Shown piece by piece: positions 1 through 7,431 of a DNA stretch of 35,371 bases; position 1 is the first letter of the stretch, and every line of letters starts with the position of its first letter. The stretch covers positions 725,155 to 760,525 of the forward strand of contig NZ_POQS01000004.1 of assembly GCF_002885955.2 (NCBI RefSeq), read 5' to 3'. Made by a program: the position numbers and the translations under genes. The notes beneath the pieces are model-generated. The model saw nothing but the letters and a program-made list of their open reading frames with translations, searched no databases and was not told where the DNA came from. This stretch comes from Achromobacter pulmonis. Its GTDB lineage: Bacteria; Pseudomonadota; Gammaproteobacteria; Burkholderiales; Burkholderiaceae_B.

Positions 1-223
1 TGCCTTTCAGGCGGTAGCAGCAACTCACCGAACCCTCTCCGCCACCCACGCCAATCGAGGCCGTTACAGCCGAGTTTCCCTCATTGTCCGTGATCTGGAT
101 CCTGTCCAAATCCCAAGGCGTGTAGTTGTACGTAATAAAGGACAGCCCTCCATAGCTGGGCTCGCCGTTGCAGCCCACCAGCATTCCCAGCCAAAGCAAC
201 AAGACAATCACGCTTTTACGCAT
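1..223 (-). CDS. DUF3304-like lipoprotein, partial (3' end outside window)
   Basis: A short lipoprotein starts with ATG at 223 and runs off the left edge after about 74 codons. Residues 1-18 form a lipoprotein signal: MRKS, a hydrophobic stretch, then the lipobox LVGC with Cys18 as the lipidation site. The visible mature part has a glycine-rich GVGGGEG stretch followed by SCCY, which resembles the Gly-rich plus Cys-Cys pattern of DUF3304 lipoproteins as I remember them. Its start overlaps the stop of the DUF4123 gene by 8 nt, so the two are probably translationally coupled. Small lipoproteins beside VgrG/adaptor genes are often immunity proteins against periplasm-acting T6SS effectors. That role is inference, since no effector is visible in the window. 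The family call is moderate and the lipoprotein call is strong. Confidence 0.72.
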   Translation of the reverse strand, partial: MRKSVIVLLLWLGMLVGCNGEPSYGGLSFITYNYTPWDLDRIQITDNEGNSAVTASIGVGGGEGSVSCCYRLKG

Positions 224-1181
224 CTTTCTCCTCCGCCCGCGGCAGGCTGTCCCACACCGCGTCAGGCACGTCCGCCAATGCTTGCGACAGGCCCGGGCCG
301 CGGCCCTTGAACGCGCGCAACGCCGGCTGAATCGCCTCGTGTTCATCGAAACGCGGGGAAATGGTGATTCCCCACGCCACATAGTCCAGCATGTCGCGCT
401 CGGTCTCCACGCCATAGGCGCGCGCCCGCGCCATCTGCTCGAGCACGCGCGCATGCAGCTCATCCTGCCGCATATCGCTGCCCAGCACGCCCAGGTAGAT
501 TCGTCGGATCTGCTGGGCCAGCTTGTCCGGATAATCGAGATCGAGCAAGGCTTGATGCTGCGCCAGGCTGAAGGCATGCGGACGCGGCAGGCCGGCCGCG
601 CTTGCGCGGACCGCGCCCGGGCCACTCCATTGCGCGACGGAGCCATCGCGCCGCAAGTAACGCAAGCGACTCAAGGGCGCCAGAAACCGCTCACGTTCTG
701 CGTCGCTCCACACCAGGAACGCCCTGTCCAGAATGCGGCTGTCGTAGAAGTGCAGGTAATACTCGCGGCCGTCCGGCAGGCTGTAGTCGCCGAAATAGGC
801 GCAATGCGCCATCAGTTCGGGCAGGGGCAGGGGCGACAGGATGTACGTCACCGCGAACTTTCCGCCGTCCGTCTCGTGCAGCCTGCGCAGCAGGCGCAGC
901 AGTTCGGAGCCGCGCGTAGCCTCCGTATCGAGCCTCAGCTCGGAACGCGTCAGATCGTCGACTTCGATCAGCAGGGGCTGGATTTCGCCGTAAACGGCCA
1001 GTTCGGTGCCCAGCCAGACCGAACCGTAGCTGAGGTCGGCGCTGGCGCGTACGGGTTCGGCCAACTCCGCGCGGCCACGGAAATCGACCAGCAGGTAGGC
1101 GTTGACCATCACGCCCGTTTCGGCCGAGAGCGTTTCGGCCTGGCGCAGCATGCCGCCAAGCAGGGCTTTCCAATCCGTCAT
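216..1181 (-). CDS. DUF4123 domain protein, T6SS effector adaptor/chaperone
   Basis: This 321-aa protein resembles DUF4123 proteins (Tap/TEC adaptors), which load a specific effector onto its VgrG in the cytoplasm. The DUF4123-type region spans roughly residues 25-160, from VNAYLLVD through YGSVWLG to the HFYDSRIL block. The C-terminal part is helical and charged. I chose the ATG at 1181 (MTDWKALLGG) because GAGG lies just upstream and the start falls 13 nt after the vgrG stop. An in-frame ATG at 1235 would overlap vgrG. The gene follows vgrG directly and overlaps the lipoprotein gene by 8 nt, so all three are likely cotranscribed. There is no signal peptide, as expected for a cytoplasmic adaptor. 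The cognate effector is not identified in the window. Confidence 0.85.
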   Translation of the reverse strand: MTDWKALLGGMLRQAETLSAETGVMVNAYLLVDFRGRAELAEPVRASADLSYGSVWLGTELAVYGEIQPLLIEVDDLTRSELRLDTEATRGSELLRLLRRLHETDGGKFAVTYILSPLPLPELMAHCAYFGDYSLPDGREYYLHFYDSRILDRAFLVWSDAERERFLAPLSRLRYLRRDGSVAQWSGPGAVRASAAGLPRPHAFSLAQHQALLDLDYPDKLAQQIRRIYLGVLGSDMRQDELHARVLEQMARARAYGVETERDMLDYVAWGITISPRFDEHEAIQPALRAFKGRGPGLSQALADVPDAVWDSLPRAEEKDA

Positions 1182-1194
1182 GCCTCGACCCGCC

Positions 1195-4071
1195 TCATGC
1201 CTTGTCCGTGATGGACTGCACGCCATCCTGCGCATCCAGCACGCATTGCTTGCAGACGGTGAATTGCGGGAAGGCGTAAGGCATGCGGTCCGGGCCGGCG
1301 AACTGCTTGTTCCCCGTCTTCACATCGATCTTCCCCGGCGCCGTCACCGTGATGTTGCCGCCTTCGAGCACGATGCTGGCCCCGGCCGAGGTCGCGATGC
1401 GGATGCGCTTGGGCGCGGCCCACTCGACGAAGGTCTGAGCGCTGCCTATCCTGATGTCCTGCTGCGCCTTTACGCTGAGCGTGTCGTGCTGGGCCTGCAC
1501 CTGCACGTCGCCGGTGGCGGAGATCAGGTCCAGTCCGGAGTCGGCCCCGCCCTGCTGCAGCCCGGCGACGATGCCCAGGCCCTGGCCGGTATGCAGGCGC
1601 AGCGCGCCCATCACGGCCAGGTTCTGGTCCTTGCCGGAGGACCAGTGCACGGCTTCGCCGGCGGTGTATTGCAGATGCTGGCCGGCGACCTGCGCCAGCC
1701 CGGCGCGGGCCGCCATCAGCACCACGGGATCGGTGGGGTGCGGCACTTTGCCGGCCGCGGCTTCGGTGTGCTTGGCCGCGGCGTCGCCGCGCGCACCGTC
1801 CAGGCTGTCGCCGGCGACGGTGCCCGACACGCTGCGGTGCATGGCGGCCAGGGGCGCTTTGCCGTCGTCCAGCGTGCTGGATTCCGGGCCCTTGGTGCCG
1901 ATCGCCGCCGCCAGGCGCAGGCCCTGGTGGGCGCCGGCCACGCTGTCCAGCGAGCGCGCCATCTGGTCGGTCTGGCCGGCCAGCGCCTGCAGGCCGGCGG
2001 CGTCGCCCACCGGGCCGGCGCCGCCGCCCGAAGCGGCGTAGGTGCTGAGCAGCACGCCGGCCCCGCCGCGCACGGCGCCGTAGGCGTCGCTGCGCAGTTC
2101 CGCGCCCAGGCCGCGCAGGCCGCCGCGGTAATTGCCGGCCTGGTGGATCAGGTGGCCCAGATTGAGTTCGCTGGCCGCCTGGCTGCTCTTGATCTGCATG
2201 CGCAGCTGGCCGTCGGTGTCGTCGAAGACGATCTGGTTGTAGCCGGAGCCGCCGAATTCCTTGCTCTTGAAGCCCGAGAGCGCCGCGGCGTTGCGATGGT
2301 TTTCATCGCCGGCGCCGGCGCCGTGCCAGGCGGGCGCGTTGCCGCCGGCCAGGTTGGCCTGGGCGCTGGGCATGCCATCGCGCGCGGCGGCATAGACCTG
2401 CATGTCGACCTCGCCGCCCTGGCGTCCGCCGGGCGTGGCCGGCGTGCCGCCTTCGCCGCGGCCGTTGTAGAGCGCGCCCACCACGATGGGCTGGTCCACG
2501 TCGTCGTCCAGGAAGCGCACCAGCACTTCCTGCCCGATGCGCGGCACGAAGCTGATGCCCATGCCGGCGCCGGACTGGCGCTGCGCCACGCGGACCCAGC
2601 GGCTCCGGGCCTCGCCCTCCTTCGCCTCGCCCTGCCAGTGGAAGCGCACGCGCACGTCGCCGCGCTTGTTGCGCAGGATCTCGTCCTGCGCCTTGGGCCG
2701 GGCGCCGCCGTCGGCGTCCGTCACCACGGCGGTATGCACGCCATGCACCGAGGGCGCGCCGGTCAGGCGCGCGCCGCGCGCCTGCGGCAGCTCGGGGCGC
2801 CACGGACGGTCGCAGCGCACGGCTTCGAAGCGGTTGGCGTAGCCGATCTCGCGCGCCTGGGCTAGGACTTCGGCGCCGGCCGACGACGCGGCGTCTGCCG
2901 GCGTCGCGCCGCCCGGCGGCAGCGGCGCGTCTTCGTCCAGCGACAGGTGCGCCTCCAGTCCGCCCAGGCGCTGCGCCAGCGAGGCGCGTGTCTCGGGCGG
3001 CAGGTTGTTGATGCCCACGTGTTCGACGCGGTCCAGCGCGAACACCGGCTCGAACCCTTCCTCGTCGGCCGGCCCCAGCGACGACATGGCCTGCAGCGCG
3101 AACCGCGTGCCCGAGCGGAAGGTGCGCACGCCGCCGCGGCCGACGAAGGTCTCGGCGCTGGCGCGCACGGCTTCCATGGCCAGGGAGGCCTGGCGCCGGG
3201 CCTGGGCCTCGTCGGCGAAGCCGCCGTGGCCCACGGGCTCATACCATTCCAGGCCGGCCGCCTCGTCCGCGCCGCCGGCCGGGTTGACCAGCGCCTCGGC
3301 CGCCACGGCGCGCTTGGCGCTGTCGTGCCAGCCCAGGACGGTGATGCGGTCGGGCACGCGGCGGCGCCGGCGCGCCAGCGCCTGCACGGTGTCGCGCGAT
3401 TCGGTGGCCGCGGCGCGATGGAAGCGCACGCCGCCGCCGGCCGACTCCGCGTCTTCCTGCAGGCCGCGGCTGTCGGCAAATATCAGCAGCGCATGCCTGG
3501 CGGGCGCCTCGGCGTCTTCCACCACCGTCCAGCCCAGGCCGGCCTCGGCCAGCAGGCGGCTGAGGAATGCGTAGTCGGTCTCGCGGTATTGCGTCACGTA
3601 GGGGCGCGGCGCCAGGTCCGCCAGCGCGGGCGCCACGTCGGGCGCGACGCGGTAGACATAGCCTTCGTATTCCGCCAGCACGTGGCGCACGATGTCCAGC
3701 ACGGCGGTGGATTCGAAGATGCGGCTGGTGCGCCGCTGCGTGGCCAGCCATAGCCACGGCACCACGGTCAGGCGGTAGCGCGCCAGGCCGGCGTCGCCGG
3801 ACAGCAGTTCGGCTTCGCGCACCACGCCGCTGCGGCCGGCGCGGCTGCCGTCGGCGCGCGTGGTCCACAACGTGACCGGGCGCGCGATCATGTCCTGCAG
3901 GGACAGGCCGGCGTCGTCCGCCAACGTCACGATGCGCATCTGCGCCACGCCGGACAGGGCTTCGCGACCGATCCAGCCTTCCACCTGCAGCGACGCGAGC
4001 GCGCCCTCGCCTTCCAGGCTGTAGAGGCGGGCGTCGGAACTGAACAGGCCAGCGGTCGCGATCGAATCCAT
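1195..4071 (-). CDS. vgrG: T6SS tip protein VgrG with DUF2345 extension
   Basis: This 958-aa VgrG forms the trimeric spike at the tip of the T6SS Hcp tube. The N-terminal gp27-like region covers about residues 1-340 and includes the TQYRETDYAFLSRLLAEAGL block. The gp5-like OB fold covers about residues 464-535 (RNKRGDVRVRFHW, then VPRIGQEVLVRFLDDD and VGALYN). The needle begins with GFKSKEFGGSGYNQ near residue 597. A DUF2345 beta-helix extension covers about residues 680-915. The tail ends with a short CKQC segment and no recognisable enzymatic domain, so this is probably a structural rather than an evolved VgrG. The start at 4071 (MDSIATAGLF) gives the expected N-terminus. The gene lies 27 nt after the gene for the cysteine-tailed membrane protein and 13 nt before the DUF4123 adaptor, an arrangement typical of an effector-delivery module. 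Confidence 0.95.
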   Translation of the reverse strand: MDSIATAGLFSSDARLYSLEGEGALASLQVEGWIGREALSGVAQMRIVTLADDAGLSLQDMIARPVTLWTTRADGSRAGRSGVVREAELLSGDAGLARYRLTVVPWLWLATQRRTSRIFESTAVLDIVRHVLAEYEGYVYRVAPDVAPALADLAPRPYVTQYRETDYAFLSRLLAEAGLGWTVVEDAEAPARHALLIFADSRGLQEDAESAGGGVRFHRAAATESRDTVQALARRRRRVPDRITVLGWHDSAKRAVAAEALVNPAGGADEAAGLEWYEPVGHGGFADEAQARRQASLAMEAVRASAETFVGRGGVRTFRSGTRFALQAMSSLGPADEEGFEPVFALDRVEHVGINNLPPETRASLAQRLGGLEAHLSLDEDAPLPPGGATPADAASSAGAEVLAQAREIGYANRFEAVRCDRPWRPELPQARGARLTGAPSVHGVHTAVVTDADGGARPKAQDEILRNKRGDVRVRFHWQGEAKEGEARSRWVRVAQRQSGAGMGISFVPRIGQEVLVRFLDDDVDQPIVVGALYNGRGEGGTPATPGGRQGGEVDMQVYAAARDGMPSAQANLAGGNAPAWHGAGAGDENHRNAAALSGFKSKEFGGSGYNQIVFDDTDGQLRMQIKSSQAASELNLGHLIHQAGNYRGGLRGLGAELRSDAYGAVRGGAGVLLSTYAASGGGAGPVGDAAGLQALAGQTDQMARSLDSVAGAHQGLRLAAAIGTKGPESSTLDDGKAPLAAMHRSVSGTVAGDSLDGARGDAAAKHTEAAAGKVPHPTDPVVLMAARAGLAQVAGQHLQYTAGEAVHWSSGKDQNLAVMGALRLHTGQGLGIVAGLQQGGADSGLDLISATGDVQVQAQHDTLSVKAQQDIRIGSAQTFVEWAAPKRIRIATSAGASIVLEGGNITVTAPGKIDVKTGNKQFAGPDRMPYAFPQFTVCKQCVLDAQDGVQSITDKA

Positions 4072-4098
4072 TACGGGTAAAAACCTTTTTCCAGGGGC

Positions 4099-4935
4099 TC
4101 AGGGCTCGATGTTGGCTTGCGGATTGGGGCACTCGGGCGCGGTGCCCCAATGGCCCGCGCAGACCCGCAGCCGGCATTGCTCGCTTTCCAGGAACCCCAG
4201 CTTGCGGCATTGCTCCAGGCGCGCCGGCAGCGGCGAACCGGGCAGTTCGCGCACGAAGATGCCGTCGCTCTTGTAGACCTTGGTGCCGGGCGGCGAAGCG
4301 GGAGGCAGCCCGTAAGACATCAGCGTGGCCAGCAGCGCCGCGTCGGAATCCTTGCTCTGCGGCTGCTTGGCGCGCGGCGCCGGCTGCGGGCCGGCGGCGT
4401 TCGCGGCATGCTGCGCGCGCCGCACCGTGGGCCCGGCATCCTTGGGCGCAGACAGCGCGGCCTGCGGCGGCGGCGCGGCGGTGACCGCCAGCGCCGAAAG
4501 CGGGTTTTGCGCAACACGGGCGTCGTCGTCCTGGCGCGTCAACTGCGCCAGGGGATGATCGTCGATGATGGCGGCCGCGGCCGGCGGCGCCTCGGCCTCG
4601 GCGGGACTGGCGGCGGGCGCCGCGGGGACATCCGGCGCGACCGGCACGACCCGCGCGCTGGGCGCGTCGGCCAGCGCCACCACGGGCGGCTCGGCCACAT
4701 CGAACACGGCATACAGGCCTGCGCCCACGGCGCCCGCCACAAGCAGCAACAGCAACAGCAGCGGCGCGCGCGAACGGCGCCTGGGCGCGAGATGCTTGAC
4801 CTCGGCGTCCGGCACGCGGCCTTCGAGCGCGGCAAGAATGCGCGACGACCCGCCATCATCCGCAGACGATGCGCGCCCTGCAAGCAAACTAGGAACGGAG
4901 GTCGGTGATCGCGATCTTTTTTCGTCTTCTGCCAT
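4099..4935 (-). CDS. T6SS-associated single-pass membrane protein with cysteine-rich tail, function unknown
   Basis: I do not recognise a named family for this 278-aa protein. It has a charged N-terminus (residues 1-57, with a basic PRRRSR patch), one transmembrane helix (about 58-77), and a long Ala/Pro-rich linker (about 80-215). The compact C-terminal segment carries four cysteines in a C-x10-C-x3-C-x8-C arrangement. The positive-inside rule puts the N-terminus in the cytoplasm and the Cys-rich end in the periplasm, where two disulfides could form. It is the first gene of the minus-strand unit leading into vgrG and is divergent from the M15 peptidase gene. A GGGA motif lies 6 nt before the ATG. 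A role as an envelope accessory factor of the T6SS is inferred from position only. Confidence 0.7.
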   Translation of the reverse strand: MAEDEKRSRSPTSVPSLLAGRASSADDGGSSRILAALEGRVPDAEVKHLAPRRRSRAPLLLLLLLVAGAVGAGLYAVFDVAEPPVVALADAPSARVVPVAPDVPAAPAASPAEAEAPPAAAAIIDDHPLAQLTRQDDDARVAQNPLSALAVTAAPPPQAALSAPKDAGPTVRRAQHAANAAGPQPAPRAKQPQSKDSDAALLATLMSYGLPPASPPGTKVYKSDGIFVRELPGSPLPARLEQCRKLGFLESEQCRLRVCAGHWGTAPECPNPQANIEP

Positions 4936-5126
4936 GCGAAGTCCCGTGTTTTCAGGGAAGCCAGCGCCCTCCCGTAACCAAGGCGTTCGAGAATACCCGA
5001 TGACATGTTTTCGATCATCGATTCTTGTTACGAGTTCTTAGCCACAGACGCGTTTTGCAACGCCCAGGCGCTTGCCTGAATCCCAAATAGAACAAAAGAT
5101 TACGCCTTCGTAACTGAGGCACCTCT
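4936..5126. promoter_or_regulatory. Divergent intergenic region with four TTACG/CGTAA motifs
   Basis: These 191 bp separate the minus-strand vgrG unit from the plus-strand tssM unit and must hold both promoters. The motif CGTAA(C), or its complement (G)TTACG, appears at 4973-4978, 5027-5032, 5100-5104 and 5109-5114. The last two face each other as a dyad, TTACG-CCTT-CGTAA (5100-5113), immediately upstream of the ribosome-binding site of the M15 gene. No convincing sigma-70 boxes stand out. A regulator binding these motifs is inference from the pattern alone. Confidence 0.35.
5116..5119 (+). promoter_or_regulatory. Shine-Dalgarno deciding a TTG start for the M15 peptidase
   Basis: GAGG at 5116-5119 sits 7 nt before a TTG at 5127. 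The residues after that TTG make a sensible hydrophobic N-terminal helix. The next in-frame ATG would remove this helix. Confidence 0.6.
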
Positions 5127-5978
5127 TTGCTGCTCCTACTGCCCCTATATTTCGTGCTGGCCATCGGCGTGTCCGCGCTGCTCGTCTTCCCGCCCCTGCG
5201 GGAGGCTGCGACGCGCGGTGCGCGCGCGTTCGCCCAGGGCGTACGCCGCAAAATGGCGCGCGGCGCCGGCCAGGCGGGCGTGGTCGTCGGCGGCTCGGCG
5301 CAGGCGGTGCGCGCAGGCTTCGGCAAGGCCGGCGGCGCGTTCTCGGCCTATCGCTGGCATATCGCCATCGGGCTGGCCGTGGCGCTGTTTCCGTCGCTTT
5401 TTGCTTTCGTCATGCGACACAATCACACATTTGTTTACGAGGATCGGATGGCCGGCCCGGACCCTCGCATCCAGGCCCTGCTGACCGGCGAAAGACTGGT
5501 GCCGCCGCCGCCGCTGCCGCCCGAAGCCTTCACCACGCGCGAAGTGGAACTGGTGCGTCCCAATCTGGGCGGCGCCAGCCGCGACTGGAACCTGCTGGAC
5601 GCCGACTACCGCCAGCGCCTGCTGGCCGCGTATCGCGTCATGCGCGAGGAGCACGGCTACGAGATGGTGCTGATCGAAGGCTATCGCAGCCCCGAGCGCC
5701 AGACGCAGCTGGCCGGCATGGGCGCGCACGTGACCAACGCCGGCGCCTACCAGAGCTATCACCAGTTCGGCCTGGCCGCCGACAGCGCTTTCCTGCGCGA
5801 CGGCAAGGTGGTGGTGTCGGAGAAAGATCCCTGGGCCATGCGTGGCTATGAATTGTTCGGCGAGACCGCCGAGCGCGTCGGCCTGACCTGGGGCGGACGC
5901 TGGAAGATGATGGACTTCGGCCACACCGAGCTGCGCCGCCCCGGCGTCATGCGGCGCGGCAACGGAGCCGCGCAATGA
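5127..5978 (+). CDS. M15-family peptidoglycan peptidase (TagX-like), T6SS-associated
   Basis: This 283-aa protein belongs to the VanY/M15 group of zinc peptidases that cut peptide stems of peptidoglycan. The motif SYHQFGLAAD gives zinc ligands His212 and Asp219, and DFGHTEL gives His266. The TYR/GYRSPERQ block upstream is also typical. Two membrane segments (about residues 2-21 and 78-96) precede the catalytic domain, so it is anchored with the enzyme in the periplasm. In Acinetobacter the T6SS-linked M15 enzyme TagX is an L,D-endopeptidase that opens the wall for secretion-apparatus assembly. The same job is inferred here from the fold and from its place at the head of the tssM unit. The start is TTG, supported by GAGG 7 nt upstream. 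Substrate specificity cannot be read from the sequence. Confidence 0.87.
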   Translation: MLLLLPLYFVLAIGVSALLVFPPLREAATRGARAFAQGVRRKMARGAGQAGVVVGGSAQAVRAGFGKAGGAFSAYRWHIAIGLAVALFPSLFAFVMRHNHTFVYEDRMAGPDPRIQALLTGERLVPPPPLPPEAFTTREVELVRPNLGGASRDWNLLDADYRQRLLAAYRVMREEHGYEMVLIEGYRSPERQTQLAGMGAHVTNAGAYQSYHQFGLAADSAFLRDGKVVVSEKDPWAMRGYELFGETAERVGLTWGGRWKMMDFGHTELRRPGVMRRGNGAAQ

Positions 5979-6015
5979 TCCGGCCGGTCCGCCACGCCTA
6001 TCCGATAGAACGCCC

Positions 6016-7407
6016 ATGAGCCGCATCCTCAAAACCGGCCTGCTGGCCGCCCTCGTCTTCGGCCTCGTCTGGCTCGCCGTCATCATCTGGTGGCAGGAGT
6101 CGCACACGCTGCCCACGGGCGTGGACATCGGCCTGTACCTGTTCGCGCTGCCGCTGGCGCTGCTCGCCGCCGGCTGGGCCGGCGCCCGCGTGGTCCGCGC
6201 GCGCCGCGAGGCCAGAGCCGCGCCCGCCCCCGCCGCGGCCGCCGACGAAACGCAGGCTCCGCCGCCTCCCGCGCTTGTGCGCCTGACCGCGCTGGCCGGC
6301 ACGGCGCGCGCGGCCCCCGGCGCCGATCCGGCCGCCATCCACGCCGCGCTGTCCAGGCAGCAGCGTCCCGAGCTGGACCCCTCGCTGAAGAACGCGAAAG
6401 GCTTTCCGGTATTCAGCGGCCGCGCCGCCCATCTCGACATCGATGCGCTGCGCGAAGCCGCGAGCGCCGCGGCCGGCCCCGCGGGCAGGCCGGGCGACGA
6501 CTGCCTGCGCGCCGCCGAGCTGCTGTGCGAAGTGGTCGAAACGCTGTCGCAGGAAGCCCGCGCCCAGGTGCTGGACAACGGCACGCCGCAGCGCGACGAA
6601 GACTGGCCGCGGCTGCAGCTGGAGCTGCTCCTGCCCGCCGATTGGCCGCAGGCCGCGCGCGCGCATGCGGCGGACCGCGCCCGCGACGCGGCCGTGTGGC
6701 CGGCCGGACGCCTCGAAGCGCGCACGCACGAGGCGCAGGACGCGCTGGCCGGCGACGCGCTGCTGCGCCGGCTCGCGCAGGAATCGCCCGAGCCGGCGCG
6801 CGCCGCGCTGCGCCTGGTGGCCGCGGCGGACTCTTATATAGACGCCGCCGTGGTGCAGGCCTGGGACACCGCGGGCCGGCTGGTCGACACCGCCAATCCG
6901 CAAGGCCGCGTGCCGGGCGAAGCGGCCGCCGGCCTGTTGCTGGACCTTGCGCCCGTCGCGCCTGACGCCGCGCCGCCGCGCGAACTGCCGGCCGACGCTT
7001 TCACGTTGACGCTGTCGCCGTCGGCGCGCCGCGCCACCGAAGCCGATGCGCGCGGCGCCGCCGCCGAGCCGGCGCTGGCCGAACTGGCCGCCCGCTTCCT
7101 GGAACGGCAGGAACAGTCCGCGGACGCGATCGCCGCGCTGGTCAGCGACGCCGACCATCGCGGCAGCCGCCCGCTGGAAACCGCGGGCCTGGCCGGCACG
7201 CTGTTTCCCAGGCTGGACCCGAACCAGGACTGCCTGTCCGTCGGCGCGGCCTGCGGCCATACCGGCGCGGCCGCGCACCTGCTCACGCTGGCCGTGGCCG
7301 GCGAAGCCTGCGCGCAGACCGATGCGCCGGTGCTCGCCGTCATGACCCAGGACCCCGCGCTGCGCACGCTGGCGCTGGTGTCCCGCCCCATCCGCCCTTT
7401 AGCCTGA
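6016..7407 (+). CDS. T6SS-associated two-helix membrane protein, function unknown
   Basis: This 463-aa protein is not one I can assign to a core T6SS family. Two membrane helices lie at the N-terminus (about residues 8-26 and 38-57), separated by a short QESHTLPTG loop that would face the periplasm. A large Ala/Arg-rich, mostly helical cytoplasmic domain fills residues 60-463. No nucleotide-binding or catalytic motif is visible. It lies 37 nt after the M15 peptidase gene and 24 nt before tssM on the same strand, so it is probably cotranscribed with the membrane-complex gene tssM. An accessory role at the TssJLM complex is a reasonable guess from location. The ATG at 6016 has only a weak ribosome-binding site. 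Confidence 0.75.
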   Translation: MSRILKTGLLAALVFGLVWLAVIIWWQESHTLPTGVDIGLYLFALPLALLAAGWAGARVVRARREARAAPAPAAAADETQAPPPPALVRLTALAGTARAAPGADPAAIHAALSRQQRPELDPSLKNAKGFPVFSGRAAHLDIDALREAASAAAGPAGRPGDDCLRAAELLCEVVETLSQEARAQVLDNGTPQRDEDWPRLQLELLLPADWPQAARAHAADRARDAAVWPAGRLEARTHEAQDALAGDALLRRLAQESPEPARAALRLVAAADSYIDAAVVQAWDTAGRLVDTANPQGRVPGEAAAGLLLDLAPVAPDAAPPRELPADAFTLTLSPSARRATEADARGAAAEPALAELAARFLERQEQSADAIAALVSDADHRGSRPLETAGLAGTLFPRLDPNQDCLSVGAACGHTGAAAHLLTLAVAGEACAQTDAPVLAVMTQDPALRTLALVSRPIRPLA

Positions 7408-7431
7408 CCCACAAGAAAACCGTCCAACATC

